64,000 nucleotides of DNA, taken from Candidatus Thorarchaeota archaeon. GTDB taxonomy: Archaea > Asgardarchaeota > Thorarchaeia > Thorarchaeales > Thorarchaeaceae. The notes under the pieces are model-generated. The model saw nothing but the letters and a program-made list of their open reading frames with translations, had not been told where the DNA came from and ran no database searches. The stretch spans positions 1 to 64,000 of the forward strand of contig JAEOSL010000007.1 of the NCBI GenBank assembly GCA_016840385.1. Reading direction: 5' to 3'. The position numbers were made by a program, and so were the translations under genes. Below, piece after piece: positions 8,606 to 15,744 of the stretch; the stretch's first letter is position 1; each line of letters begins with the position of its first letter.

Positions 8606-8989
8606 TTGAATGTTGTTGAGAGAGAATTAGGAACTAGAAACGCGACGAAATTGATGGTTTTTGCGGGAGCATTCCACATCTATCTCGGTTATACAATGTT
8701 TCAACTCTCAGTAATAATTCCAAACGCCTTTCAAACGACAATTGGAACAATCATGGCAGTGCTTGGGCTTCTCACTTTTTGTGTGAGTCTGATAATATGG
8801 TTACAGAAGTCATGGGCTACAAAAATAATCGCTGTTGTTGGTATTGCTGCATGTGCGATTGCAGTCATATTCGCATACTTCTATTTGATAATCATAATAG
8901 CACCTATCTACTGGTTTGCGATAAAATGGATTAGACCCAGTCAACCCACAGAAATCCCAGATTGGGCTCCAGATTGGAATGAGGATTAG
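8606..8989 (+). CDS. Four-helix membrane protein of unknown function
   Basis: The 127-residue protein has about four hydrophobic segments (roughly residues 15-35, 40-65, 72-92, 93-107) and a short soluble tail ending in PDWAPDWNED. I recognise no motif. It resembles small uncharacterised integral membrane proteins of archaea. The start is TTG 8606 with GAGGGAATATC upstream. It sits between two divergently oriented paralogous membrane genes, in the accessory patch downstream of tRNA-Thr. Confidence 0.6.
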   Translation: MNVVERELGTRNATKLMVFAGAFHIYLGYTMFQLSVIIPNAFQTTIGTIMAVLGLLTFCVSLIIWLQKSWATKIIAVVGIAACAIAVIFAYFYLIIIIAPIYWFAIKWIRPSQPTEIPDWAPDWNED

Positions 8990-9002
8990 ACTGGAAATCA
9001 AA

Positions 9003-9315
9003 TCAGGTTTGATTCTGGCTTTTTGATAGCATAAAAAGCTGGTACATGTAATCAGTTACCAGAATAAAGATCCATGCTAGAAAATAGGGAACCGGCATTG
9101 GTCCCAAGATCCACGAACCCGGATACCAATGAGTGTACGAAATAAATGAGCGAATTCAAATAGACAAGCGATCCCAGAGGTAACCATAAAGCTCCCAGAA
9201 TTATTCTATACTTTCTGATTGTTTCTACTGATATTCTACCATCACTATCATAATATTGAAGAAAAATCCTAAACACGAAATAGAAGAAAATGGGTATTGT
9301 TTCAGCTATCGTCAA
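9003..9315 (-). pseudogene. Frameshifted paralogue of the small membrane protein at 8151-8453
   Basis: From TTG 9315 the frame reads through a hydrophobic N-terminus similar to the 8151-8453 product. Near 9127-9133 the reading frame must shift by one base to recover WYPGSW...PVPYFLAW, which aligns with RPGSW...PVPFFLAW of the paralogue and ends at TGA 9003-9005. One extra T relative to the paralogue explains the shift. Either the gene is a recent pseudogene or the assembly has an indel. The promoter-proximal ribosome-binding site is conserved between the two copies. Confidence 0.65.
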
Positions 9316-9378
9316 CCTCCACCACCACACTATAGTGGTGTTCTTCTCTTAGTTATGATTCAAGAAGCGCCCCTCTTT

Positions 9379-9870
9379 TTATTCGGCACCGATCCAATCA
9401 GGTGAGAATCGCAGACCACACACAGCGTCTGCTCCATGACCAAACTGCTCGGTTGAGCTGAGATATGCTTGGATTCGTTCAATGAACTGCCTCAGGGTGT
9501 TAGGACTTACACTTAGCTCTACAGTAAAATCATCCAGAATATAGGGTTCATTATCCATTGCATCAAGTCTGAGTCGGACAATCAACATATCCTGCCATTG
9601 AATCTGAACACCATGTTCTTGTCCATAGGTCCTGAAATCGAAGTCTGCTGGTGGATTGCATTTGAACTTCTTAGTTCCTTTTCCATATGTTTGGAGGAGA
9701 TTTAGAAGCGATTGTAAACTGTCATGAAGAGTCTGCAGAGAACTATCATCGCCCATGATATAGACCTCATCTCTCCATTTTCCACTTCGCTCATCCTTGA
9801 CTCGCCAGATCTGAAAGTTCAGGTCATTGAATTCCTTTTTGTCGCTTACAGCACTTATTGTAATCACCAT
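9379..9870 (-). CDS. Conserved-looking hypothetical protein, 163 residues
   Basis: I do not recognise it. It is a soluble protein of mixed alpha/beta character with no signal peptide or membrane helix. Features visible are an N-terminal strand-rich region (VITISAVSD, LNFQIWRVKDERSGKWRDEVYI) and a helical stretch around residues 45-62 (LQTLHDSLQSLLNLLQ). A region with alternating hydrophobics follows, then a helix (LRQFIERIQAYL), and it ends in FSPDWIGAE. Coding character is good and the ATG start at 9870 is the first in frame. It sits alone, upstream of the frameshifted membrane gene on the same strand. Confidence 0.6.
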   Translation of the reverse strand: MVITISAVSDKKEFNDLNFQIWRVKDERSGKWRDEVYIMGDDSSLQTLHDSLQSLLNLLQTYGKGTKKFKCNPPADFDFRTYGQEHGVQIQWQDMLIVRLRLDAMDNEPYILDDFTVELSVSPNTLRQFIERIQAYLSSTEQFGHGADAVCGLRFSPDWIGAE

Positions 9871-9984
9871 CTACTTGCTGGTTAACAGAATATTCTCTTC
9901 AAATAGAACATATAATACAATCTTGCTGAGGCTTCTTATTCATCCATTTCTAGTCAGCGCAATCACATACTCTATCTTCGAAGA

Positions 9985-10371
9985 CTACTCCGAGTTTTGA
10001 TGTTCTTCTATCAAACATGCAACGTCCTTATACGAGTCGCGAAGTTTCTCAGTTTTCTTGATTTTTTGAAGAGACCGTATCACAAAATATCCCCCAATTG
10101 AGGAGAGAGCAACTATTCCAATCACCAGACCCATGATAAACGATAGAACACTGTTTACAGAGTAATAGTTGGATGTTGCAATAAGAATGGTCAACAGTGA
10201 CATAGGAATAGTAAGAATTACGATTCCTGTTCGAAGTTCTGCTAGGTGTGTTCGTTTTTCTGCATCGATTGTTCGAATAAGTGCCAGAGATGTTCTTATT
10301 TCGCTTTGCTGAGTGTGTTCGTTGTTATTGTTCGAATCCCCAGTCAATGTAGTCACTTCATTTGTCTTCAT
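9985..10371 (-). CDS. DUF202-like small membrane protein
   Basis: From ATG 10371 the protein has 128 residues. An N-terminal soluble part rich in Asn, Thr and Gln is followed by EIRTSLALIRTIDAEKRTHLAELRTGI, similar to the R-T-x-L-A-x-x-R-T pattern of DUF202 membrane proteins. Two transmembrane helices (about residues 48-70 and 75-98) and a charged C-terminal helix follow. Its start overlaps the stop of the upstream gene by 14 bp (10358-10371), so they are translationally coupled. Function unknown. A longer ORF from 10440 exists but would overlap the upstream gene much more. Confidence 0.6.
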   Translation of the reverse strand: MKTNEVTTLTGDSNNNNEHTQQSEIRTSLALIRTIDAEKRTHLAELRTGIVILTIPMSLLTILIATSNYYSVNSVLSFIMGLVIGIVALSSIGGYFVIRSLQKIKKTEKLRDSYKDVACLIEEHQNSE

Positions 10372-10597
10372 GCAATGGGTCTCTGGCTCTTCTATCAAGA
10401 CGCCGGAGTCTACCAAACAGTCGAGAAGCTTCATCCGCACCTACTAATTCGGTCACTCTTCTGAATGCTTCAGGATCATCTTCTCTATCCAGCCACTTTT
10501 CTATCTCTTTTGCAACTGCGGGAGAAAGATCCTTTGCCAGCTTCTTCTTTCGACCTTTTCTATCCAAATCGAAATCATCTGGTCCAAGTAGACTCAT
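10358..10597 (-). CDS. Small charged hypothetical protein coupled to the DUF202-like gene
   Basis: I do not recognise it. From ATG 10597 (MSLLGPDDFDLDRKGRKK) it has 79 residues, very rich in Lys, Arg, Asp and Glu, and predicted to be mostly helical (LSPAVAKEIEKWLDRED, EASRLFGRLRRLDRRARD). ATG 10645 would add 16 residues; the GTGAT motif four bases before 10597 favours the shorter form. Its stop overlaps the next gene by 14 bp. It may be a soluble partner of that membrane protein (inference from coupling only). Confidence 0.5.
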   Translation of the reverse strand: MSLLGPDDFDLDRKGRKKKLAKDLSPAVAKEIEKWLDREDDPEAFRRVTELVGADEASRLFGRLRRLDRRARDPLHEDK

Positions 10598-10674
10598 CGT
10601 AATCACACTCAAATACTGACCAACAGTTATGACCTTATAACCCATTTCTTACAGATAAATTGATATCAGCTATT

Positions 10675-11076
10675 AGAAATTTCTATGTTCCACCCTTCTC
10701 CTGCCAGTGTCGCCACTCCCATCTGTCCAACGGACAAACGAGTTAGCAGGAGCTTTGTCAACGTTCATCGGGATGGAATCCCTCCTGTTGTCCTGGCTTC
10801 TTTCTCCTGTTTACATGCAGGGGCATCACTTCCAGCAACAGAGAGCGTTTCCACAGTTCTTACCACGGCGGGGTCATTATCACTCATCTTAGATTTGTCA
10901 CCAAAATAAAGAAGGTCCGATTGGACAAAGTGAACAGCCGCGGACTCTCCAGAACCTGATGATGGTCCATTCGTGGAGAGTAAGGACTTCCCTTTGGAAG
11001 AAGATTTCTTCTTTCGGGCTTTCAGTCGCGTGCTTCGTGCTACTGCACCAGCCCACTTACCTAGTCCTCTCACAAA
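10675..11076 (-). mobile_element. Decayed IS200/IS605-family remnant (tnpB 3' end and right end)
   Basis: The segment aligns with the 3' part of the intact TnpB element at 58858-60630. It encodes the same C-terminal tail (RGLGKW, LKARKKKSSSKGKSLLS, GESAAVHFVQSDL, MSDNDPAVVRTVETLSVAGSDAPA). Both copies share the outer boundary AGAAATTTCT (here from 10675), after which the flanks differ. Everything upstream of the tail is missing, with no RuvC domain. The truncation lies about 100 bp from tRNA-Pro. It is therefore a non-autonomous remnant. It may still carry most of a guide-RNA scaffold. Confidence 0.85.
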
Positions 11077-11180
11077 ATGATATAGTGCTCAAGCTCTTAT
11101 GTGCTCATACACTTTTTGAGGAAAGCTGACGACCTGTCCGTTATTCTTATAACCACAGATGAAAGACTGGCGTTCAATAT

Positions 11181-11319
11181 GGGTCGGTGGTCTAGATTGG
11201 CTTCATAGGGTCATTCGTGTCCCTTTGCCAAAAATGATTCCTGGTTTGGGTCTTGCGGACTCATTGTCCGCTCGCAAGACTCCAGGGGATCGGGAGTTCA
11301 AATCTCCCCCGGCCCACCA
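11181..11319 (+). tRNA. tRNA-Pro(TGG) with two introns (D loop and anticodon loop)
   Basis: Acceptor GGGTCGG (11181-11187) pairs with CCGGCCC (11309-11315, one G-T pair), then A and CCA. The anticodon stem CCTGG (11240-11244) pairs with CCAGG (11282-11286), with loop TTTGGG/T and anticodon TGG at 11247-11249. A 30-nt intron (11251-11280) with a strong hairpin TCTTGCG/CGCAAGA follows position 37. The variable loop is GGATC and the T stem is GGGAG/CTCCC. About 30 extra bases with an AGGG/CCCT hairpin lie after the D-loop G-G (about 11201-11232), the same place as in the tRNA-Thr. A box-A-like TTCTTATAA lies about 35 bp upstream. Confidence 0.88.
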
Positions 11320-11401
11320 TTTTTCTGTGCCCATTTCCTACATGTCTTAAGTCTTCTAACAGCATAACTCACGAAGGACAAAATTAGCACGGTGAATTTC
11401 T

Positions 11402-11641
11402 ATTCCTACCAAAATTGACTACGATTGTTGTGATGGGTGTGGGACGTGTTTGAAGACATGTCAATATGGAGTCTACGAGAAGATAGACGAAAAGCCAACC
11501 GTTGCACATGTACAATACTGCAAGGAGTGTGGTAACTGTATAGAGGAATGTCCAAATGGCTGCATTTCCTTTAAGAGTAATCACTCCCAAGAAACCAACA
11601 TAATCCCTTTTGGAACACTGCCTTCTCTACATCGACAATAG
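11402..11641 (+). CDS. Small two-cluster ferredoxin with an apparent ATT start
   Basis: The frame encodes two 4Fe-4S motifs, C-x2-C-x2-C-x3-C (DCCDGCGTCLKTCQYG) and CKECGNCIEECP, the layout of a small 2[4Fe-4S] electron carrier. No ATG, GTG or TTG precedes the first cluster. The only in-frame codons after the upstream TGA are ATT TCT ATT CCT. GGTGA at 11391-11395 is correctly spaced (6 nt) for initiation at ATT 11402, giving M-PTKIDYD, a usual ferredoxin beginning. A TTG at 11450 would destroy the first cluster. The protein is 79 residues and cytoplasmic. Confidence 0.72.
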   Translation: MPTKIDYDCCDGCGTCLKTCQYGVYEKIDEKPTVAHVQYCKECGNCIEECPNGCISFKSNHSQETNIIPFGTLPSLHRQ

Positions 11642-11680
11642 TCGAAATCCTTATGTTGAACTCGCCTAAAAATTCGTGTA

Positions 11681-12406
11681 ATGTCGTATCAATCCTCAGT
11701 TCGAAACCGCCTTGCTAGACGCATTGCTGGTGAAATTGCCCTTTCCGAGAGTCCAGGTAAGACAATGCGAATCTGGCGTGAGCGATTTAGATTACCACAG
11801 ATAGTTCTCGCAAAATATTTGGGTATTAGTCCAAGTGTCATCAGCGACTATGAATCTGGTAGAAGAAAGTCTCCTGGAACATCAACAATACGACGATTTG
11901 TAATGGCTCTACTTACCTTGGATGAGAGAAATGCTGGACAAACTGTAGCTGCATTCATACGCCTGATGGATGTCAGCTTGGTAGACCTCAATATTGTACT
12001 GGCAATGAGTGATTATTCCTCTCCAATAAAAGCAAGGGATTTCTGTAAACAGATGAAGTGCACAATCCTTGCAGGGGAGAAGTATCTAGATAGGGATATC
12101 TTCGGTTATACACTCGTTGATGTGGAGCGTGCAGTGAAAGAGCTCAACAGTGATGAGTTTCTCAAACTATTCGGTGCGACTACTGAACGATGTTTACTCT
12201 TTACAAAGGTAAAAACTGGAAGAGCGCCCATGATTGCTATCAAGTCTCAGGAATTCAAACCATCTCTGGTCATTCTTCATGGCGTTAGTGAAGTAGATCG
12301 TTTGGCCCTGGAGCTAGCTGAGCAAATGGGAATTCCGCTGGCCTTGAGTAAGTTTGGATCTATTGATTCTCTCTCGAAAGAACTTCGAGATTTTGAACCA
12401 GCCTAA
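11681..12406 (+). CDS. Archaeal XRE-type helix-turn-helix transcriptional regulator
   Basis: The protein has 241 residues. Residues about 27-75 form a Cro/XRE DNA-binding domain (WRERFRLPQIVLAKYLGISPSVISDYESGRRKSPGTSTIRRF). The remainder is a larger ligand or oligomerisation domain of mixed alpha/beta type with a repeated pattern of hydrophobic strands (LGATTERCLLF, PSLVILHGVSEVDRLALELAEQMGIPLAL). This architecture is common in an archaeal XRE family whose effector is unknown. It starts at ATG 11681, downstream of the ferredoxin, and its stop overlaps the convergent pyrB stop by 4 bp. Confidence 0.82.
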   Translation: MSYQSSVRNRLARRIAGEIALSESPGKTMRIWRERFRLPQIVLAKYLGISPSVISDYESGRRKSPGTSTIRRFVMALLTLDERNAGQTVAAFIRLMDVSLVDLNIVLAMSDYSSPIKARDFCKQMKCTILAGEKYLDRDIFGYTLVDVERAVKELNSDEFLKLFGATTERCLLFTKVKTGRAPMIAIKSQEFKPSLVILHGVSEVDRLALELAEQMGIPLALSKFGSIDSLSKELRDFEPA

Positions 12407-13317
12407 CCTAGAATCATTTTCAGAACTGCCATTCTAAGAATTACACCATTGTAAACCTGATCAAAGTATTTTGCCTGCGGTAAGTCATCAAGTTCTGAGC
12501 TCAGCTCATCAACTCTTGGCAATGGATGGAGCACAACAGCATCTTCTCGCAATAGCTCTGCTTCTGACGACCCAATTCGAAATCGGCCTTTGACTCTATC
12601 ATATTCTCGGATATCTGGGAACCGTTCTTTCTGGATACGGGTCATATAAACGACGTCAACATCTTCAACAGCATCTTTGACATCATCTACTTCGATAACA
12701 TCTACTCCTGCTCTCTTCATTTCATCGATTATAGCAGGTTTCATTCTCAATTGCTGTGGAGCGGCTAGTTTGATTTTGACATCATAGTGCGAAAGTCCCA
12801 TACCTAAGGAATGAACAGTTCGTCCATACTTCAAATCTCCACAGAGCGAGATAGTAAGACCGTCAATTTTACCCTTGAGCTTCTTGATTGAATACAGGTC
12901 CAAAAGAGCTTGAGTTGGATGTTCTTCAGAACCGCTTCCTGCATTGATGATAGGAACACTTGAGAATTCTGCAGCAACCCTTGCTGATCCATCAAGGGGA
13001 TGTCTCATCACGATACAATCGGCGTATCTCTCAACAGTCCTGATAGTATCCGCAAGTGTTTCTCCCTTTCCACCAGCACTCGAAGTCCCTGCTTCTGCAA
13101 ATCCTAGAATACTTCCTCCAAGACGCAACATTGCACTTTCAAATGATAGACGTGTTCTTGTAGAAGGTTCAAAGAACAGAACGGCCATAATCTTTGACTC
13201 GAGATCTTTGCTTCTTTCTACAGCTACAGATTCCATCTTAGCTGCAACATCAAGAATCTCATCAATTTGTTTCCTGTCAAAGTCATGAATACTAATTAGA
13301 TTGCGAAGCTTACCCAT
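12403..13317 (-). CDS. pyrB: Aspartate carbamoyltransferase, catalytic chain
   Basis: PyrB condenses carbamoyl phosphate with aspartate in pyrimidine synthesis. The carbamoyl-phosphate loop FFEPSTRTRLSFESA is intact. HPTQALLDL and DLKYGRTVHS also match, as does the C-terminal HPLPRVDEL (with the family's 80s and 240s loops). The ATG at 13317 (MGKLRNLISIHDF) gives 304 residues and fits E. coli and archaeal PyrB; an AGGTG site lies nine bases upstream. A GTG at 13380 would add 21 residues. It follows the dCMP deaminase gene directly. The regulatory chain PyrI is not in the window. Confidence 0.95.
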   Translation of the reverse strand: MGKLRNLISIHDFDRKQIDEILDVAAKMESVAVERSKDLESKIMAVLFFEPSTRTRLSFESAMLRLGGSILGFAEAGTSSAGGKGETLADTIRTVERYADCIVMRHPLDGSARVAAEFSSVPIINAGSGSEEHPTQALLDLYSIKKLKGKIDGLTISLCGDLKYGRTVHSLGMGLSHYDVKIKLAAPQQLRMKPAIIDEMKRAGVDVIEVDDVKDAVEDVDVVYMTRIQKERFPDIREYDRVKGRFRIGSSEAELLREDAVVLHPLPRVDELSSELDDLPQAKYFDQVYNGVILRMAVLKMILG

Positions 13318-13382
13318 GTGTTTCAGCACACCTGGGTTCGATTGGGGAAATGATTTCCTCTTTAAGCTTTCCAGCTTCACAG

Positions 13383-13886
13383 TTATTTCCCTGAATTTCG
13401 ACCATACTCTCTTGGAATCTCTATTTTTCTGAAAAGTAAATCTGATTCTTTCACTAATTGAGCTGCTAAATCATCAGCATACTCTTCGATGTAGATGACC
13501 TCTTCAATTCCAGCATTGATAATCATCTTTGTACAGATACTGCAAGGTCGTGTTGTGCAGTAGATTTTAGCACCTCTAACACTTGTACCATGATATGCTG
13601 CTTGGATTATAGCATTCTGTTCAGCATGGAGCCCTCTGCAAAGTTCATGTCGTTCCCCTGGTTTCACTCCCAATTCATCTCTAAGACAACCAACCTCTGA
13701 ACAATGTGCGAGTTTCTTTGGAGCTCCGTTATATCCCGTACTAAGAATCTGGGATTCTTTGACTATTACAGCCCCAACTTGGTTTCTCAGACATGTGCTT
13801 CTAGATGATACGAGGTCTGCAATTTCTGCAAAATATACGTCCTTGCTCTTTCTCTTCAAATTGGTCTTCATCCTGTTTGCAGTCAC
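13383..13886 (-). CDS. Deoxycytidylate (dCMP) deaminase
   Basis: This zinc enzyme converts dCMP to dUMP, feeding dTMP synthesis. The zinc site is visible: H-A-E (LHAEQNAI) with the proton-shuttling Glu, and PCSICTK with the two Cys ligands. [15 protein letters not shown] at the N-terminus and TGYNGAP are characteristic of the ComEB/dCMP deaminase branch rather than cytidine deaminase. Length is 167. It starts at GTG 13886 with GAGG nine bases upstream, and lies upstream of pyrB on the same strand, forming a pyrimidine operon. Confidence 0.88.
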   Translation of the reverse strand: MTANRMKTNLKRKSKDVYFAEIADLVSSRSTCLRNQVGAVIVKESQILSTGYNGAPKKLAHCSEVGCLRDELGVKPGERHELCRGLHAEQNAIIQAAYHGTSVRGAKIYCTTRPCSICTKMIINAGIEEVIYIEEYADDLAAQLVKESDLLFRKIEIPREYGRNSGK

Positions 13887-14006
13887 TTGAAGGTCCCTCT
13901 GAACTGCTTAAGAAGTTCCCCTTTTCTCACAATGAAACATGACTTATGGGAAAGGTAAAAAGAGTTCCAGATGGAGAAAGAGTATCAGTCCAGTGGTGTA
14001 AATAGA

Positions 14007-14366
14007 ATGAGAAAACGTGATGGAATGCTAATATTCTGGCCCGCATATTTTGACCAAAACATCACTAGATCCAAGGGTCGTAAGCTTCCAAGCAAACTAT
14101 CTGCTCCTGACGTCACTCTTAATATTCTAGAAAAAGCAGCTGAATCAGCTGGATTGGAATACGAAGTAGAACCCGAAAAACGCTACCCAAAGGACTGGGC
14201 TGAAGCTAAGGGGTACATCGTTATTGCAAATGATGAGGGTCACAAGAAGAAGAGACTCATGCTAATGCTAGCAAAAGGTGTTCGCAGAGCTGCAGCTCAG
14301 CGGGAATCTGCACGTATAGCCGCGGAAAAGAAGAAAGGTAAGAAGAAAGGTAAGAAGAAGAAATAG
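14007..14366 (+). CDS. srp19: Signal recognition particle protein SRP19
   Basis: SRP19 binds the SRP RNA helices 6 and 8 and prepares it for SRP54. The block MLIFWPAYFD at the N-terminus, followed by SKGRKLP and YPKDWAEAKGYIVI, is typical of the family. The C-terminus is a long Lys-rich tail (KKKGKKKGKKKK), more like eukaryotic SRP19 than many short archaeal forms. The ATG at 14007 has GGTG eight bases upstream; an ATG at 13971 would add 12 residues. It starts the cluster srp19-gar1-TFE-beta-like. Confidence 0.9.
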   Translation: MRKRDGMLIFWPAYFDQNITRSKGRKLPSKLSAPDVTLNILEKAAESAGLEYEVEPEKRYPKDWAEAKGYIVIANDEGHKKKRLMLMLAKGVRRAAAQRESARIAAEKKKGKKKGKKKK

Positions 14367-14388
14367 AATCGAATTGGGGTCGAATTAT

Positions 14389-14628
14389 TTGCGTCGTTTA
14401 GGAAAAGTACTCCACATTTCAAAACGTGGTTCAATTATCATTCGTACTGAAAAGACACCACCAGTGGGAAGTAAATCTCTAGTGATGGATAAGAATGCAC
14501 AAGAGGTAGGTACAATCATCGATGTATTCGGACCAGTCAAGTTTCCTTATGTTGCAATCAAACCAAATCGCGGGTCTGACCCCCAGAAATTAGTTGGTCA
14601 GATGCTATATCTATACAAAAAACGATGA
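14389..14628 (+). CDS. gar1: H/ACA ribonucleoprotein subunit Gar1
   Basis: Gar1 is a beta-barrel subunit of the archaeal H/ACA pseudouridylation complex and contacts Cbf5. The RRLGKVLHISKRGSIIIR start, VGTIIDVFGPVKFPYVAIKP and VGQMLYLY are family hallmarks (KIGKVxDIFGPV-like core). About 79 residues, normal for archaeal Gar1. TTG 14389 gives MRRLGKV and has GGGGT eight bases upstream; TTG 14374 would add five residues. It lies 22 bp after srp19. Other H/ACA subunits are not in the window. Confidence 0.9.
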   Translation: MRRLGKVLHISKRGSIIIRTEKTPPVGSKSLVMDKNAQEVGTIIDVFGPVKFPYVAIKPNRGSDPQKLVGQMLYLYKKR

Positions 14629-14756
14629 ACACTTATGTACATCCATGCTATTTCTTATACGACATTTGCCGTAAATGGATAGCCCCTTCCGATTATTTAA
14701 TATCTATCCGTGTAGTTCGTTCAACGTTACCATTTGTCTTATCAAAGGTCATTCAA

Positions 14757-15101
14757 ATGAACGATGCAGCTGACCGGATTCTGAGCGAACTAAAATCCGC
14801 CAAAAAGGAAGGTCTAGGCATTGTTGAATTGACTGAGAAACTTGGTATCGATAAAATACAGATCACGTTAGCTCTAACGACTCTGGTATCCGAGGGACGG
14901 ATAATGCAGAAACAAGAACACGACGACAAATACATACTGAAACCAACAATCACTGATGACAGCGAGCCCAGTGGTCTAACTGACATGAATGGATGTCCAT
15001 GCTTCCATTGTTTGCGAATTAGTAAATGTGGAATAAGACAGCCTGATTCACCAGCCGATTGTAATGAACTAGAAGAATGGATGGGAGCAGACATTAGGTA
15101 G
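14757..15101 (+). CDS. TFE-beta / RPC34(hRPC39)-like winged-helix protein with C-terminal Fe-S motif
   Basis: From ATG 14757 the product has 114 residues. The first 55 or so form a winged helix (DAADRILSELKSAKKEGLGI, ELTEKLGIDKIQITLALTTLVSEGRIM). The C-terminus has C-x2-C-x5-C-x10-C (CFHC...C...C followed by NELEEWM), the same spacing as the cubane 4Fe-4S cluster of human RPC39, whose archaeal orthologue is TFE-beta. TFE-beta pairs with TFE-alpha to aid RNA polymerase open-complex formation. AAAGGT lies about eight bases before the start. A longer ORF from 14625 overlaps gar1 and is unlikely to be the true protein. Confidence 0.75.
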   Translation: MNDAADRILSELKSAKKEGLGIVELTEKLGIDKIQITLALTTLVSEGRIMQKQEHDDKYILKPTITDDSEPSGLTDMNGCPCFHCLRISKCGIRQPDSPADCNELEEWMGADIR

Positions 15102-15111
15102 TCTGTCTATC

Positions 15112-15735
15112 CTATTTCTTCTCACTTTGCGCTTTCCTGCGCGGTCCAGTAGCGAGTAGATATATCTCCGCACTAGTTTTACGTGAAGCTGCAGGTTTGA
15201 TGAGTTTTACAGAGTTGAAGCGTTTTCGCATATCTTGCAAGAATTCTTGAAATCCAGGTCCTTGGAAGACTTTTGCTAAGGCTTTTCCTTTTGGTCCAAG
15301 TACCTTGCGTGCAATCTCAAAAGTTCGTTCTGCTAATTCGAGCTGTCTAACCACATCTAGATCCCACAGCCCTGATATCTTTGGAGAACAGTCAGAGAGT
15401 ACTAAATCGAATGGGCTTCCAGTTATTTGCTGAGCTTGTGCAATGATATCATCATCAAGAATACTACCTTCAATGAAATGAACTCCTTGAACTGGGGGCA
15501 TATATTCCAGATCAATTGCCACAATCTTCAAGCTACTATTGAGCTCACGTAAAATCTGAGTCCAACCACCTGGCGCACTACATAATTCCAGAACAATATC
15601 AACACCGTGTAAGAGTTTGTGACTCTTTGCCATCTGCCTGATTTTGAAGGCTGACCTACTACGATACCCTGCTTTCTTTGCTGCTATGTAATAGGGATCT
15701 TTCCTACGTCGTTCTCCTTCTGAGCTTCTTGGCAT
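15112..15735 (-). CDS. rlmE: RlmE/FtsJ-family 2'-O-ribose RNA methyltransferase
   Basis: FtsJ-family enzymes use S-adenosylmethionine to 2'-O-methylate rRNA or tRNA. The SAM motif ELCSAPGGWTQIL is present near residue 50. The catalytic K-D-K-E set is visible: K in SRSAFKI, D in LSDCSPKISG, K in LAKVFQGPG and E in TSAEIYLL. The 207-residue length is normal. It sits 9 bp downstream of trm1 on the same strand, forming an RNA-modification operon. Substrate (U2552-like site in 23S rRNA) is from family knowledge. Confidence 0.92.
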   Translation of the reverse strand: MPRSSEGERRRKDPYYIAAKKAGYRSRSAFKIRQMAKSHKLLHGVDIVLELCSAPGGWTQILRELNSSLKIVAIDLEYMPPVQGVHFIEGSILDDDIIAQAQQITGSPFDLVLSDCSPKISGLWDLDVVRQLELAERTFEIARKVLGPKGKALAKVFQGPGFQEFLQDMRKRFNSVKLIKPAASRKTSAEIYLLATGPRRKAQSEKK

Positions 15736-15744
15736 TTCTTTTCA

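Noticed and set aside
11159..11350. Plus-strand ORF across tRNA-Pro
   Set aside because: The region is a tRNA gene; the translated product has no protein-like composition.
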